From Candidatus Latescibacterota bacterium (GTDB lineage Bacteria > Latescibacterota > UBA2968 > UBA8231), in contig DPVW01000223.1 in NCBI GenBank assembly GCA_003529325.1, positions 1 to 12,158 of the forward strand: a stretch of DNA of 12,158 bases, written 5' to 3'. Numbering within the stretch: position 1 is the stretch's first letter; each line of letters opens with the position of its first letter. A program made the translations under genes and the position numbers. The notes below the pieces were generated by a model, which saw nothing but the letters and a program-made list of their open reading frames with translations, did not search any database and was not told where the DNA came from. Below, in pieces: positions 1-6,687 of this stretch.

Positions 1-185
1 ACGATTTCAAGACGGCGACCACTCAGATCGGTATTGATGTTGGCGTATTCCTCACGGATCTCGACGACATTGGCGACCAGCGGCAGGACGGGGGGATTGT
101 TGAAACGACAACTCGCACACCCCGCAGCCAACGTCACAAGGCAGCCAGCCCACAGCAGCTGTCGTTGACTTCGATTCAGTTTCAT
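1..185 (-). CDS. Lipoprotein, N-terminal fragment (cut by window edge)
   Basis: The first 61 codons of a minus-strand gene are visible; the rest lies beyond the left edge. The start is a basic stretch (MKLNRSQR) followed by a hydrophobic core (LLWAGCLVTLAA) and a lipobox-like LAAGC with Cys23, so the product is probably cleaved by signal peptidase II, lipidated and held in the inner or outer membrane. After the cysteine come CRFNNPPVLPLVANVVEI and then polar sequence, typical of a mature lipoprotein linker. The ATG overlaps the stop of the upstream transporter gene (ATGA, 182-185), so the two are probably translationally coupled. No strong Shine-Dalgarno sequence is seen. I do not recognise the family, and the visible part is too short to assign a function. 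Alanine rather than leucine at -3 is slightly off consensus; a plain signal peptide is the alternative. Confidence 0.72.
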   Translation of the reverse strand, partial: MKLNRSQRQLLWAGCLVTLAAGCASCRFNNPPVLPLVANVVEIREEYANINTDLSGRRLEI

Positions 186-1354
186 GGTTGTTCTGCCTGT
201 CGGGCGGGCCCACGCATCACGAATACGGTATATACCACCAATCCTACGCCCAGATTGACGAGGGCAACAACAAAAATCGAAGTCGGTCCCAGGGGCTCGA
301 ACAGCTGGCCGATGACCCACGGCACCGTCATGCCACCGGTACTGGAACCGATGAAAAACCAGCCCGTCGCGCGCCCCGTGATCGGCATGCGGTCACCCGC
401 CAGGGAGAGCACCGTGGCAAACATTGGCGCCACAGCCAGACCGCTGACGATGGTCGCAACCCAGACCATGCCCACCGCCTGTGGCTGCAGCAGTGCCACC
501 GCCGAACCTACAGCACACCCCAGGAAGCACAACAACAGGATCGATGTCGGCGCCAGCCGCGCGGCCAGTGGGATCCCCAGTAACCGGCCGAAAGTGAAGG
601 CACCCCAGAACGCCGACGTCAACAGCGCCGCCCCCGACTCTTCTGCCACCTGCTGTGTCAGCGCGTAGGTATAGATCCAGTTGCCAAAACCGACCTCCGC
701 CCCCACGGCGGCGAAGAGCAAGCCGGCTAGCAGAAAGATCGTCGTCCGGTGCGCTCGCAGGGCCCCCCCCTGTTGCCGGGCATGACCGGCGATCTGCGGA
801 CTGGGAAGCAACAACAGCATCAGGATGGCGGGAAGCATCAGTGCCGCCAGGCACCAGTAGGCGATCGTCACCGAGCCATAAGGATGTCCCAGCGCGTAAC
901 CGACGATCAGTGGGGAGGACATCGCCCCAACACCGAAGAAGAAATGAAGCCCATTCATCCACGGCCCAAGTCCGGACGGGTAGAGCCATGTCAGTAGCGT
1001 ATTGCCCCCCACGTCGAGAGTGCCCTCCGCAACCCCAAGGCAGACGAAGACACATGTCAATGCGGTGATGGACGGGCTCAGAGGAGCGAGCGCCATGGTC
1101 AGTGCCATGACGCCCAGCATCGAGGCCATCAGCGGATGGCCGGGGAATCGGTCGTACAACCGTCCGCCCAACACGGCCCCCGCCAGATATCCGCTTGATC
1201 GTGCCACGAAGACGGTGCTCAGCGAGCCGAGGGAAACCCCCGTCAGTTTCGCCAGCGCCGGCAACGTCGGCCCAAGGGAGGAGAGCACGAGGCCGAGACC
1301 GATGAAGGCGCTGTAGTAGGCACAGGTACGCCAGAGGCGATCTCCTCCCGTCAT
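182..1354 (-). CDS. MFS transporter, NaGLT1/FucP-like (probable sugar transporter)
   Basis: A 390-residue, strongly hydrophobic protein of normal MFS length, with about 12 membrane segments expected. The motif-A relic GGRLYDRF lies at residues 63-70, between helices 2 and 3. Two stretches point to the NaGLT1/MFSD4-FucP branch: GTLDVGGNTLL (111-121) followed by MNGLHFFFGVGA (133-144), and EVGFGNWIYTYALT (220-233) at the start of the second half. Members of that branch move hexoses or fucose with H+ or Na+; the substrate here is not known. The frame stays open upstream to 1528, but that extension (residues such as WEEWEEDDDHGCTSCRR) looks unlike an MFS N-terminus, so I start at the ATG just before helix 1. 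That ATG has only AGG immediately before it, so it probably depends on coupling to the small ORF ending there. The stop overlaps the lipoprotein start by four bases. Confidence 0.88.
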   Translation of the reverse strand: MTGGDRLWRTCAYYSAFIGLGLVLSSLGPTLPALAKLTGVSLGSLSTVFVARSSGYLAGAVLGGRLYDRFPGHPLMASMLGVMALTMALAPLSPSITALTCVFVCLGVAEGTLDVGGNTLLTWLYPSGLGPWMNGLHFFFGVGAMSSPLIVGYALGHPYGSVTIAYWCLAALMLPAILMLLLLPSPQIAGHARQQGGALRAHRTTIFLLAGLLFAAVGAEVGFGNWIYTYALTQQVAEESGAALLTSAFWGAFTFGRLLGIPLAARLAPTSILLLCFLGCAVGSAVALLQPQAVGMVWVATIVSGLAVAPMFATVLSLAGDRMPITGRATGWFFIGSSTGGMTVPWVIGQLFEPLGPTSIFVVALVNLGVGLVVYTVFVMRGPARQAEQP

Positions 1355-1464
1355 CCTGTGATTTGACTTTGACGTTGCATCTGCGGTACGACGAGTACAA
1401 GGGAATTCTCCCTGGGTTCGATAACCCTCGCTCCGTCGACAGGAGGTGCAGCCATGGTCATCAT
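1351..1464 (-). CDS. Candidate 37-residue small protein or leader peptide coupled to the MFS gene
   Basis: This small ORF begins with two consecutive ATG codons plus a third after one codon (MMTM), then reads AAPPVDGARVIEPRENSL and VLVVPQMQRQSQITG. Its TGA overlaps the transporter ATG as ATGA. Upstream lies GGGAGG, about 12 bases from the first ATG, with GGGAAGAAG closer in. The composition looks more protein-like than the transporter-frame reading of the same DNA, which is rich in Cys, Trp and Asp/Glu runs. The transporter start lacks a good ribosome site of its own, which favours translation arriving from this ORF. It may be a leader that passes ribosomes on, or a small protein in its own right. 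I recognise no family. It has no clear signal peptide or membrane segment; LVLVV is too short. Only conservation or ribosome profiling would settle it. Confidence 0.4.
   Translation of the reverse strand: MMTMAAPPVDGARVIEPRENSLVLVVPQMQRQSQITG
1386..1427 (-). promoter_or_regulatory. Three back-to-back small hairpins in the transporter leader
   Basis: Three inverted repeats follow one another almost without gaps: GTAC/GTAC around a 5-base loop (1386-1398), AGGGA/TCCCT around ATTC (1400-1413) and GGGTT/AACCC around a 4-base loop (1414-1427). They lie inside the candidate small ORF and 32 bases upstream of the transporter ATG. As RNA they could form a stacked structure that slows or couples translation. 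No known riboswitch pattern is recognised and there is no terminator U-run. Confidence 0.3.
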
Positions 1465-1574
1465 CTTCTTCCCATTCCTCCCACAAGGAACCGGGGACTG
1501 ACAGCAAGGCCGAATAACAAAAGATCACAAGTGGGATGGGGTGACGCGCGGTCGGTCTCTGGAACGCACGGGTC

Positions 1575-4487
1575 CTACATCACGGCAATGACGTCCAGCC
1601 AACCCCCGCGGGCGTCATTCGCCTCTGCAATTGCATCCTTCGACCCCAGAACGACCACGCGTCCGACATCGTTCAGCTTTGCCAGAACATCGCCGAATTT
1701 TCGAAAATCAGCTGCCGTCGTCCCGAGTACGGCATCCCGCATCTGCTGTCGATACTCGTCATCGACGCCGGTCAGTTCACGTACCAACGACATATACCCC
1801 TTGGCATCTGGCAATTGATACGCGTCCAACATACCGATTTTGCCGATGATCCCCTTCGTCAGCTCCTCGTCCGGCAGTTGCAGATTTTGCAGGAATGACG
1901 CTGAGCCATCGTAGGCATCGACTGTTGCCTGCAGATTCGGATCGCGGTAGGAGACGTAGGTGAAGACCCCCGTAAAATAGTCGAGGGAGCAGAATGCGCC
2001 GTATGCCCCACCCTGTACCCGCACCTTCTCCCACAGATAAGTGTCGCACAGAAACTTCGTCACCACGCCAACGGAGCCCTGCAACTCGTAGCCGAGATCG
2101 TAGAGGTTACCTGCCTTGCCCACGTAGTTCACCTGCGCCGGCAGTGTCAAACCCTCATCGGCGCCCGACAGATCAGGCGACCAGTCGCCGATGACGACGG
2201 GGCGTTCGGGGAGAGCCTGAACCAGCGCCGCAATATGCGGCTCCACGGCGGCCAGATCCGCCTCGGGACAGGTAGCATTCAACAACAGTGTCTTGCGGTT
2301 GACGAGATGATCGCGCACCGCTACCAACTTGGCCAGCACGGTACCCCAGTCCGACTCGACCTGCTTGGCGAGGTCGCGCAGGAAGAACAGATAGCTAATG
2401 CCCTCCATCTGCTCACTTGCCCAGGCAGCCTCGCCGAATTGCGACTTGAGACGCAGATTGACTACGGCATGTCCCCCTGGGACCAGACCCGATTCCTGTC
2501 CAGCTTTCTCTTCCAGGACCATCTGCAGGAATCGCTGCGGATTGTCGAATCTGGTGGTCAGCAGCACATCGCGGGCGATGTCGAGCAACTCCCCCACCTG
2601 ACCGAGCATGGCCTTGCCGCGGAGGAAGAAGTGCGCCACAGTGGTCGAATCCGACCGATGATTGGTCACCAGACTGCCCGTCCACATACCACCGGTACGC
2701 GCCCCGATCCTCTGGGATAGCCGGACGAAGTCCTCTTTCTCCGTGCCAATTTCCAAGAGACAGCGACCGAATAAGGACACGTATGGTAACAGCTCCGCCG
2801 GCAGTGTCCGCAGATCGAAACCGACATCGAAGTAGATGATGCCATTGGTAAACAAATCGTGGTTCAGTGTCGTCGCCCCGGCGACCTCGGTACGGGCAAC
2901 CGGGATCTGCCGGATCTTGCGATCCAGATCGGTCAGTGAAAGTGCGGGAATTGTCGCCAAGTCCGCCGGATCATCTGGCCTCTCCTGGCGCTGTTTCAAC
3001 TCGTCAGCTTCGGTGGCGATCCGCTTCATGTCGTCGTCGGACAACCCCTGGCGGATCTTTGCCAATCGCGCCGCTTCCTCCGCCTCCTCACGCTCTGACT
3101 GCGTTGCATCGGGTCGCACGAACACCGTCGTCCGATGTGGATTTGACAGCAGCTGCGTTTCGATCAGGCTCTCGAAATACCCCCCTTTTGCTACACGTTC
3201 TTTCAACGCAGCCAGCGGCGCTTCAAAAGCGAGCGGTTCGAAAGGGTCACCGTCGTACAGCCACGTCCCCAGAGAACTCAGCATGAGGATGAGGCCACGC
3301 GGGTAGGAACCCGTGTTGTTCTCCCGCAGGCGGAACTCCAAGGTGTTCAGGGATGCCTTAACTGTTTCAGGGTCGATGCCCTCACGCGCCAGCGTCGTCA
3401 GAGTATCGATTACGAGTCCCGCCACCTTGTCCTCGTCGGCGGGCTTCACGCCCTTCAGCCCGGTGGAGAAAAACATCTGACGCATTTCCGTCTCCATCCC
3501 GAGTCCCGTCAGGTCCTCCCCCAGGCCTGACTCGATCAGCGCCTTGCGTAGGGGCGCCGCGGACGTGCCCATCAACACGTGATCGAGAGTCTGCAGTCCG
3601 ATTCGCGTGTCGAGATCGGCATCATCCTCCAGCAGCCAGTTCACCGCCACGAAGTGTTTGTTCTGTTCCCCCTCCTGTGCGAGTTCGGCACTCACTGCGT
3701 ACGTCGTCTCCTGGGTACGCGGCTCTGACCAATGTGGCTGCAACGCCACCGCGGAATCCGTCTCTCGCGCCTCGAACCCTGACAGGTACGCTTCGAGAAT
3801 CTCGAGGCGCTCAGGCACCGGATCGTCGCCATAGAACCAGATCAGCGCGTTGGACGGGTGGTATAAGTCCCGGTGGAAGGCCTCGAATTGCTCCCACGTG
3901 AGATCCGGGATGTAGCGCGGATGCCCGCCGGACTCGACGCCATACGTGTTATCGGGAAACAGTCCCTGCTGAACGGCTTCGCCCAGGACTCGGTCCGGGG
4001 ATGAATACGCCCCCTTCATCTCGTTGAAGACCACGCCCTTGTAGACCAGATCCTCCCCATCGACCTCGTAGTGCCAGCCTTCCTGCTTGAGTACTTCTGG
4101 TGTCAGACGGGGGTGGAACACGGCGTCGAGGTAGACATCCACGAGATTGTAAAAGTCCCGAAGATTCAGACTTGCTACGGGATAACATGTCTTGTCGGCA
4201 TAGGTAAAGGCATTCAGGAAGGTCTTCAGCGAACCCTTCAGCAATTCGACGAAGGGTTCCTTCACGGGGTATTTCTCGGAGCCACACAACACCGCATGTT
4301 CCAGGATGTGGGCGACACCCGTCGAGTCCGAGGGCGGCGTACGGAAGTTGATACCGAAGACCTTGTTTTCATCACCATCATTGACCAAAGACATCAGCTG
4401 CGCACCCGTGGGATGGCGAAAGAGACTCGCCGTCGTGTCCAACTCCGAAATCTGTCGCGTCTCCACCAATTCGAATCGATGCGTCAT
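1575..4487 (-). CDS. PreP-type M16 zinc metallopeptidase (presequence-protease/peptidasome family)
   Basis: A 970-residue protein, the usual size of the M16C PreP/Cym1 family, in which two M16 halves form a closed chamber that degrades unstructured peptides of up to several tens of residues. The inverted zinc motif HxxEH is intact at His60-Glu63-His64 (HILEHAVLCGS). It is followed by the family hallmark NAFTYADKTCYPVAS (92-106) and by NEMKGAYSSP, in which Glu156 fits the third zinc ligand. A GGAYGAF segment near residue 825, followed by YVSYRDPNL, matches the conserved C-terminal half that helps hold substrate. No signal peptide is visible, so action in the cytosol is expected. In organelles the family clears targeting peptides; bacterial substrates are poorly defined. 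The ATG overlaps the amidohydrolase TGA (ATGA, 4484-4487) with a G-rich site just upstream, so the pair is an operon. The gene appears intact. Confidence 0.93.
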   Translation of the reverse strand: MTHRFELVETRQISELDTTASLFRHPTGAQLMSLVNDGDENKVFGINFRTPPSDSTGVAHILEHAVLCGSEKYPVKEPFVELLKGSLKTFLNAFTYADKTCYPVASLNLRDFYNLVDVYLDAVFHPRLTPEVLKQEGWHYEVDGEDLVYKGVVFNEMKGAYSSPDRVLGEAVQQGLFPDNTYGVESGGHPRYIPDLTWEQFEAFHRDLYHPSNALIWFYGDDPVPERLEILEAYLSGFEARETDSAVALQPHWSEPRTQETTYAVSAELAQEGEQNKHFVAVNWLLEDDADLDTRIGLQTLDHVLMGTSAAPLRKALIESGLGEDLTGLGMETEMRQMFFSTGLKGVKPADEDKVAGLVIDTLTTLAREGIDPETVKASLNTLEFRLRENNTGSYPRGLILMLSSLGTWLYDGDPFEPLAFEAPLAALKERVAKGGYFESLIETQLLSNPHRTTVFVRPDATQSEREEAEEAARLAKIRQGLSDDDMKRIATEADELKQRQERPDDPADLATIPALSLTDLDRKIRQIPVARTEVAGATTLNHDLFTNGIIYFDVGFDLRTLPAELLPYVSLFGRCLLEIGTEKEDFVRLSQRIGARTGGMWTGSLVTNHRSDSTTVAHFFLRGKAMLGQVGELLDIARDVLLTTRFDNPQRFLQMVLEEKAGQESGLVPGGHAVVNLRLKSQFGEAAWASEQMEGISYLFFLRDLAKQVESDWGTVLAKLVAVRDHLVNRKTLLLNATCPEADLAAVEPHIAALVQALPERPVVIGDWSPDLSGADEGLTLPAQVNYVGKAGNLYDLGYELQGSVGVVTKFLCDTYLWEKVRVQGGAYGAFCSLDYFTGVFTYVSYRDPNLQATVDAYDGSASFLQNLQLPDEELTKGIIGKIGMLDAYQLPDAKGYMSLVRELTGVDDEYRQQMRDAVLGTTAADFRKFGDVLAKLNDVGRVVVLGSKDAIAEANDARGGWLDVIAVM

Positions 4488-5329
4488 GCCAGCCCCCAGA
4501 CCTCGGCGGCGGTGCCGCCCAGAATTCGGTCTCGTTGTGAGTCGCTCAAGAAATCGAATCCCTCGCGCACAAGGCGCAGTTCGTCAGCCAAGGACAGCCA
4601 GTTGTGTTTGGTGCGATGATAGCCCGGATAGCCGGTGCCCCAGAGACATCGCTCGGCGCCAAAACCATCGACCAGGGCACGCACAAATCCGTGCATGTCA
4701 GCGAAAGGAAACTCTTGTTTCGAGCGGCCTTTCACATCGGAGATCTTTACATGCACATTGTCGTGCCTGGCCAGATCGAGAATCGGCTGCCATGGCTCCG
4801 GTCCCTCGTCGAGATGGGGATACCCCATATGATCGATGAGCAACTTCATCTGCGGATGCCGAGTCGCGATCTCACCGATCTGATCGGCAAAGGGAGGGCT
4901 CGTGTGAAACTGAACGACCGCCTGCAGCTCTGCCAGCACGTCCCACATGGCCCGATTGCCGTCGCCGGTCAACACCTTCTCGTCCTTGTAGTACATGGGA
5001 TGAAAACGGAAGCCCACCAGCCCCCGATCCTCGATCCAGTGCCGCGCCGTCTCCGCATTATTCGCCTCATCCTGCGGATCCACCATGCCGTGACCGACAA
5101 ACCGCTGCGGAAAACGCGTCACGGAATCGGCGATATAGCCATTGTCCCACGTCGACCAGGAGGTCTGCACCAGGACCGTCACATCCACCCCATTGGCGTC
5201 CATGTCGGCAATCAACTCATCCGCCGTCGCCGGCACATCCGGCAGCGAAGTAAAGTTCGGCGCCGTAGGACCCACCGGATAACGCGGCGGATCAATCTCC
5301 CAAACATGCACATGCGTATCAACGATCAA
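4484..5329 (-). CDS. Amidohydrolase-2 family TIM-barrel metal-dependent hydrolase (PF04909-like, COG3618-like)
   Basis: A 281-residue protein opening with DTHVHVWE, which supplies the HxH metal pair His6/His8 at the end of strand 1. Later family landmarks are FRFHPMYY (107-114), FHTSPPF with His142, LLIDHMGYPH with His167, and ERCLWGTGYPGYHR (226-239). Relatives hydrolyse lactones or amides or decarboxylate aromatic acids; the substrate here cannot be read from sequence. At the position where most members carry the metal-site aspartate (GSDYP-like) this protein has Gly233 (WGTGYP), so metal binding or chemistry may differ. The chosen start is TTG at 5327-5329, eight bases after AAGGAG; the ATG beside that site runs into a stop after three codons. 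The gene ends in an ATGA overlap with the PreP-type protease gene and is very likely cotranscribed with it. Confidence 0.85.
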   Translation of the reverse strand: MIVDTHVHVWEIDPPRYPVGPTAPNFTSLPDVPATADELIADMDANGVDVTVLVQTSWSTWDNGYIADSVTRFPQRFVGHGMVDPQDEANNAETARHWIEDRGLVGFRFHPMYYKDEKVLTGDGNRAMWDVLAELQAVVQFHTSPPFADQIGEIATRHPQMKLLIDHMGYPHLDEGPEPWQPILDLARHDNVHVKISDVKGRSKQEFPFADMHGFVRALVDGFGAERCLWGTGYPGYHRTKHNWLSLADELRLVREGFDFLSDSQRDRILGGTAAEVWGLA

Positions 5330-5343
5330 CGAGCCATCTCCTT
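5330..5343 (-). promoter_or_regulatory. Ribosome binding site that decides a TTG start
   Basis: AAGGAG (5338-5343 on the minus strand) lies eight bases before the TTG at 5327-5329. An ATG directly abutting it (5335-5337) reads ATG-GCT-CGT-TGA and cannot start the gene. The TTG is therefore the best start for the amidohydrolase, and it is followed at once by the conserved DTHVH strand. Confidence 0.7.
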
Positions 5344-5440
5344 GTAAATTCGCTCAGCCTTGCAGAAACAGTTGTCAACGGCAGACAGTCCTCCGGGACG
5401 GCGCCTGGGACTGCAACCAACCGTAGCGATCCGCTCGCGA

Positions 5441-5490
5441 GGAGGGCCGCAGGCCGCAGCGAAGCGGCCGGAGGGCCACGCACTGGTGCG
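5441..5490. repeat. GC-rich palindromic block, possible extragenic repeat element
   Basis: A 6-bp perfect stem, GGCCGC/GCGGCC (5452-5457 and 5464-5469), encloses the loop AGCGAA. It is flanked by two direct copies of GGAGGGCC (5441-5448 and 5470-5477) and followed by a second short dyad, CGCA-CTGG-TGCG (5479-5490). The arrangement resembles small dispersed extragenic palindromes more than a simple terminator, because no T-run follows on either strand. A structural role at the 3' end of the anmK transcript is possible. Confidence 0.4.
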
Positions 5491-5502
5491 ACAACGCCAC
5501 TT

Positions 5503-6687
5503 TCATTCCTGCTCCACCAACGGCGGCAAAGAAATCTTCCCTAATACAGCATCCATCTTCGCACCCGTCGCCCCTCTCACATTTCCGGACCGCCCCATGA
5601 GCGTCTCATTTGCCAGCACGGCAAAGGCGAGCGCCTCCTTGGCATCTGCGGATACACCCAGATCGTCGATCGGCCGCACGCGACGCGGGGCCAGGACCTC
5701 TTCGAGCAACGCCATCAGGTGGCTGTTGTGCACACCGCCGCCCCCGACAAAGACCTCTTCCATTTCCGCTGCAGAATCGGCAAACCGATCGATACCGGCG
5801 GCGATACTGCGCGCCGTAAACATCGTCAGTGTCGCTAGCAGATCCGCGGGCGCCAGATCGGCCTGTTGCATGAGTTCCGCCACGTAATAAGTGCCGAACT
5901 CCTCTCGACCCGTGGACTTGGGCGGTGGTCGACGAAAGAAATCGTGTTTCATCAGTCGATCCACCCACTCCTCGTTCGCCGTCCCCCCGGCGGCGCGGCG
6001 GCCATCCTCATCGTATCGCGCCACACCTCCCGTCAGGTGCTGAACTGCGGCATCTACCAGGGCGTTGCCTGGTCCCAGGTCGAAAGCGAGTACACCATGA
6101 TGGGCGGACGCCCCCGCTGGGATGGCGGTGACATTGGCGATGCCACCGATATTGAGCAGGAGCCGTCCCACGTCGGCGTGGCCAAAGAGCAGCACATCTA
6201 CGAGGGGCACCAGTGGCGCCCCTTCCCCGCCGACGGCGAGATCGGCGGGACGGAAATCACTGATCACCGGAATGCCTGTGTGTCGCGCGATCACCGCTGC
6301 TTCGCCGATCTGCAGCGTCGACGGCGGATTGCCCTGCGGCAGATGACGCACCGTCTGCCCGTGGCTACCGATGAGATCGACCTCCTCGGGTACGGCATTG
6401 CCCGCCTCGATCACCTGCAGGGCCGCATCGGCCAGGACCGCGCCGAGTGCGAAGTTCGCCTGGCAGAGATCCTCGACCAGGGCGTCGGGCTGGAACAGCA
6501 TGAACAGGTCAGCCTGCAGCTTTTCGGGCAGTTTGTGCGTGATCTGGGACAGGATAGTGAACTCCGTCATCTCGCCGTAGCCGTCGATCTCTGCCAGGAC
6601 GGCGTCGATACCATCCGCTGAGGTCCCCGTCATCAGTCCGACGATGCGTCGCGACGGCGATGATGCAATGTCAATCAGTCTCTTCAT
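5503..6687 (-). CDS. anmK: Anhydro-N-acetylmuramic acid kinase
   Basis: A 394-residue protein, close to the usual 370-390 of AnmK. It opens the anhydro ring of 1,6-anhydro-MurNAc and phosphorylates it with ATP to MurNAc-6-phosphate, in cytosolic recycling of cell-wall sugars. All signature blocks are present: GLMTGTSADGIDA (17-29, nucleotide binding), GSHGQTVRH (108-116), DFRPADLAVGGEGAPLVP (144-161), NIGGIANVT (179-187), AFDLGPGN (201-208) with Asp203 at the expected catalytic base, PPKSTGREEFG (255-265) and VFVGGGGVHNSHLM (312-325). No key residue is missing. The start overlaps the stop of the O-antigen ligase-like gene (ATGA, 6684-6687), with AGGA a few bases upstream, so it is the last gene of a coupled run. 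No etherase (murQ) or amidase gene is adjacent in the window. Confidence 0.95.
   Translation of the reverse strand: MKRLIDIASSPSRRIVGLMTGTSADGIDAVLAEIDGYGEMTEFTILSQITHKLPEKLQADLFMLFQPDALVEDLCQANFALGAVLADAALQVIEAGNAVPEEVDLIGSHGQTVRHLPQGNPPSTLQIGEAAVIARHTGIPVISDFRPADLAVGGEGAPLVPLVDVLLFGHADVGRLLLNIGGIANVTAIPAGASAHHGVLAFDLGPGNALVDAAVQHLTGGVARYDEDGRRAAGGTANEEWVDRLMKHDFFRRPPPKSTGREEFGTYYVAELMQQADLAPADLLATLTMFTARSIAAGIDRFADSAAEMEEVFVGGGGVHNSHLMALLEEVLAPRRVRPIDDLGVSADAKEALAFAVLANETLMGRSGNVRGATGAKMDAVLGKISLPPLVEQE

Larger units (their letters stand above)
5330..5502. other. Intergenic region between anmK and the amidohydrolase gene, with a weak promoter candidate
   Basis: No gene is visible in these 173 bases. 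On the minus strand a perfect TTGACA (5373-5378) lies 44 bases before the amidohydrolase TTG, but no good -10 box lies 16-18 bases downstream, so a promoter here is only possible. A GC-rich palindromic block occupies 5441-5490. No terminator with a T-run is seen, so read-through from anmK into the amidohydrolase-protease pair cannot be excluded. Confidence 0.5.

Noticed and set aside
393..1400. Minus-strand frame of 335 codons overlapping the transporter.
   Set aside because: It shares the DNA of the MFS gene in another frame and its translation is Arg/Gly-rich without any motif.
1400..1440. GGGTTCGATAACCC resembling a tRNA T-arm.
   Set aside because: The loop is only four bases, and no matching acceptor, D-arm or anticodon arm could be found upstream on either strand.
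1441..1498. Plus-strand AGGAGG followed by an ATG and 15 codons.
   Set aside because: The AGGAGG is the complement of CCTCCT in the minus-strand small ORF. The peptide is tiny and nothing follows it on that strand.
1355..1528. Extending the transporter to 448 residues from the ATG at 1528.
   Set aside because: The extra 58 residues contain acidic, Trp and Cys runs unlike an MFS N-terminus. The ATG at 1354 directly precedes helix 1.
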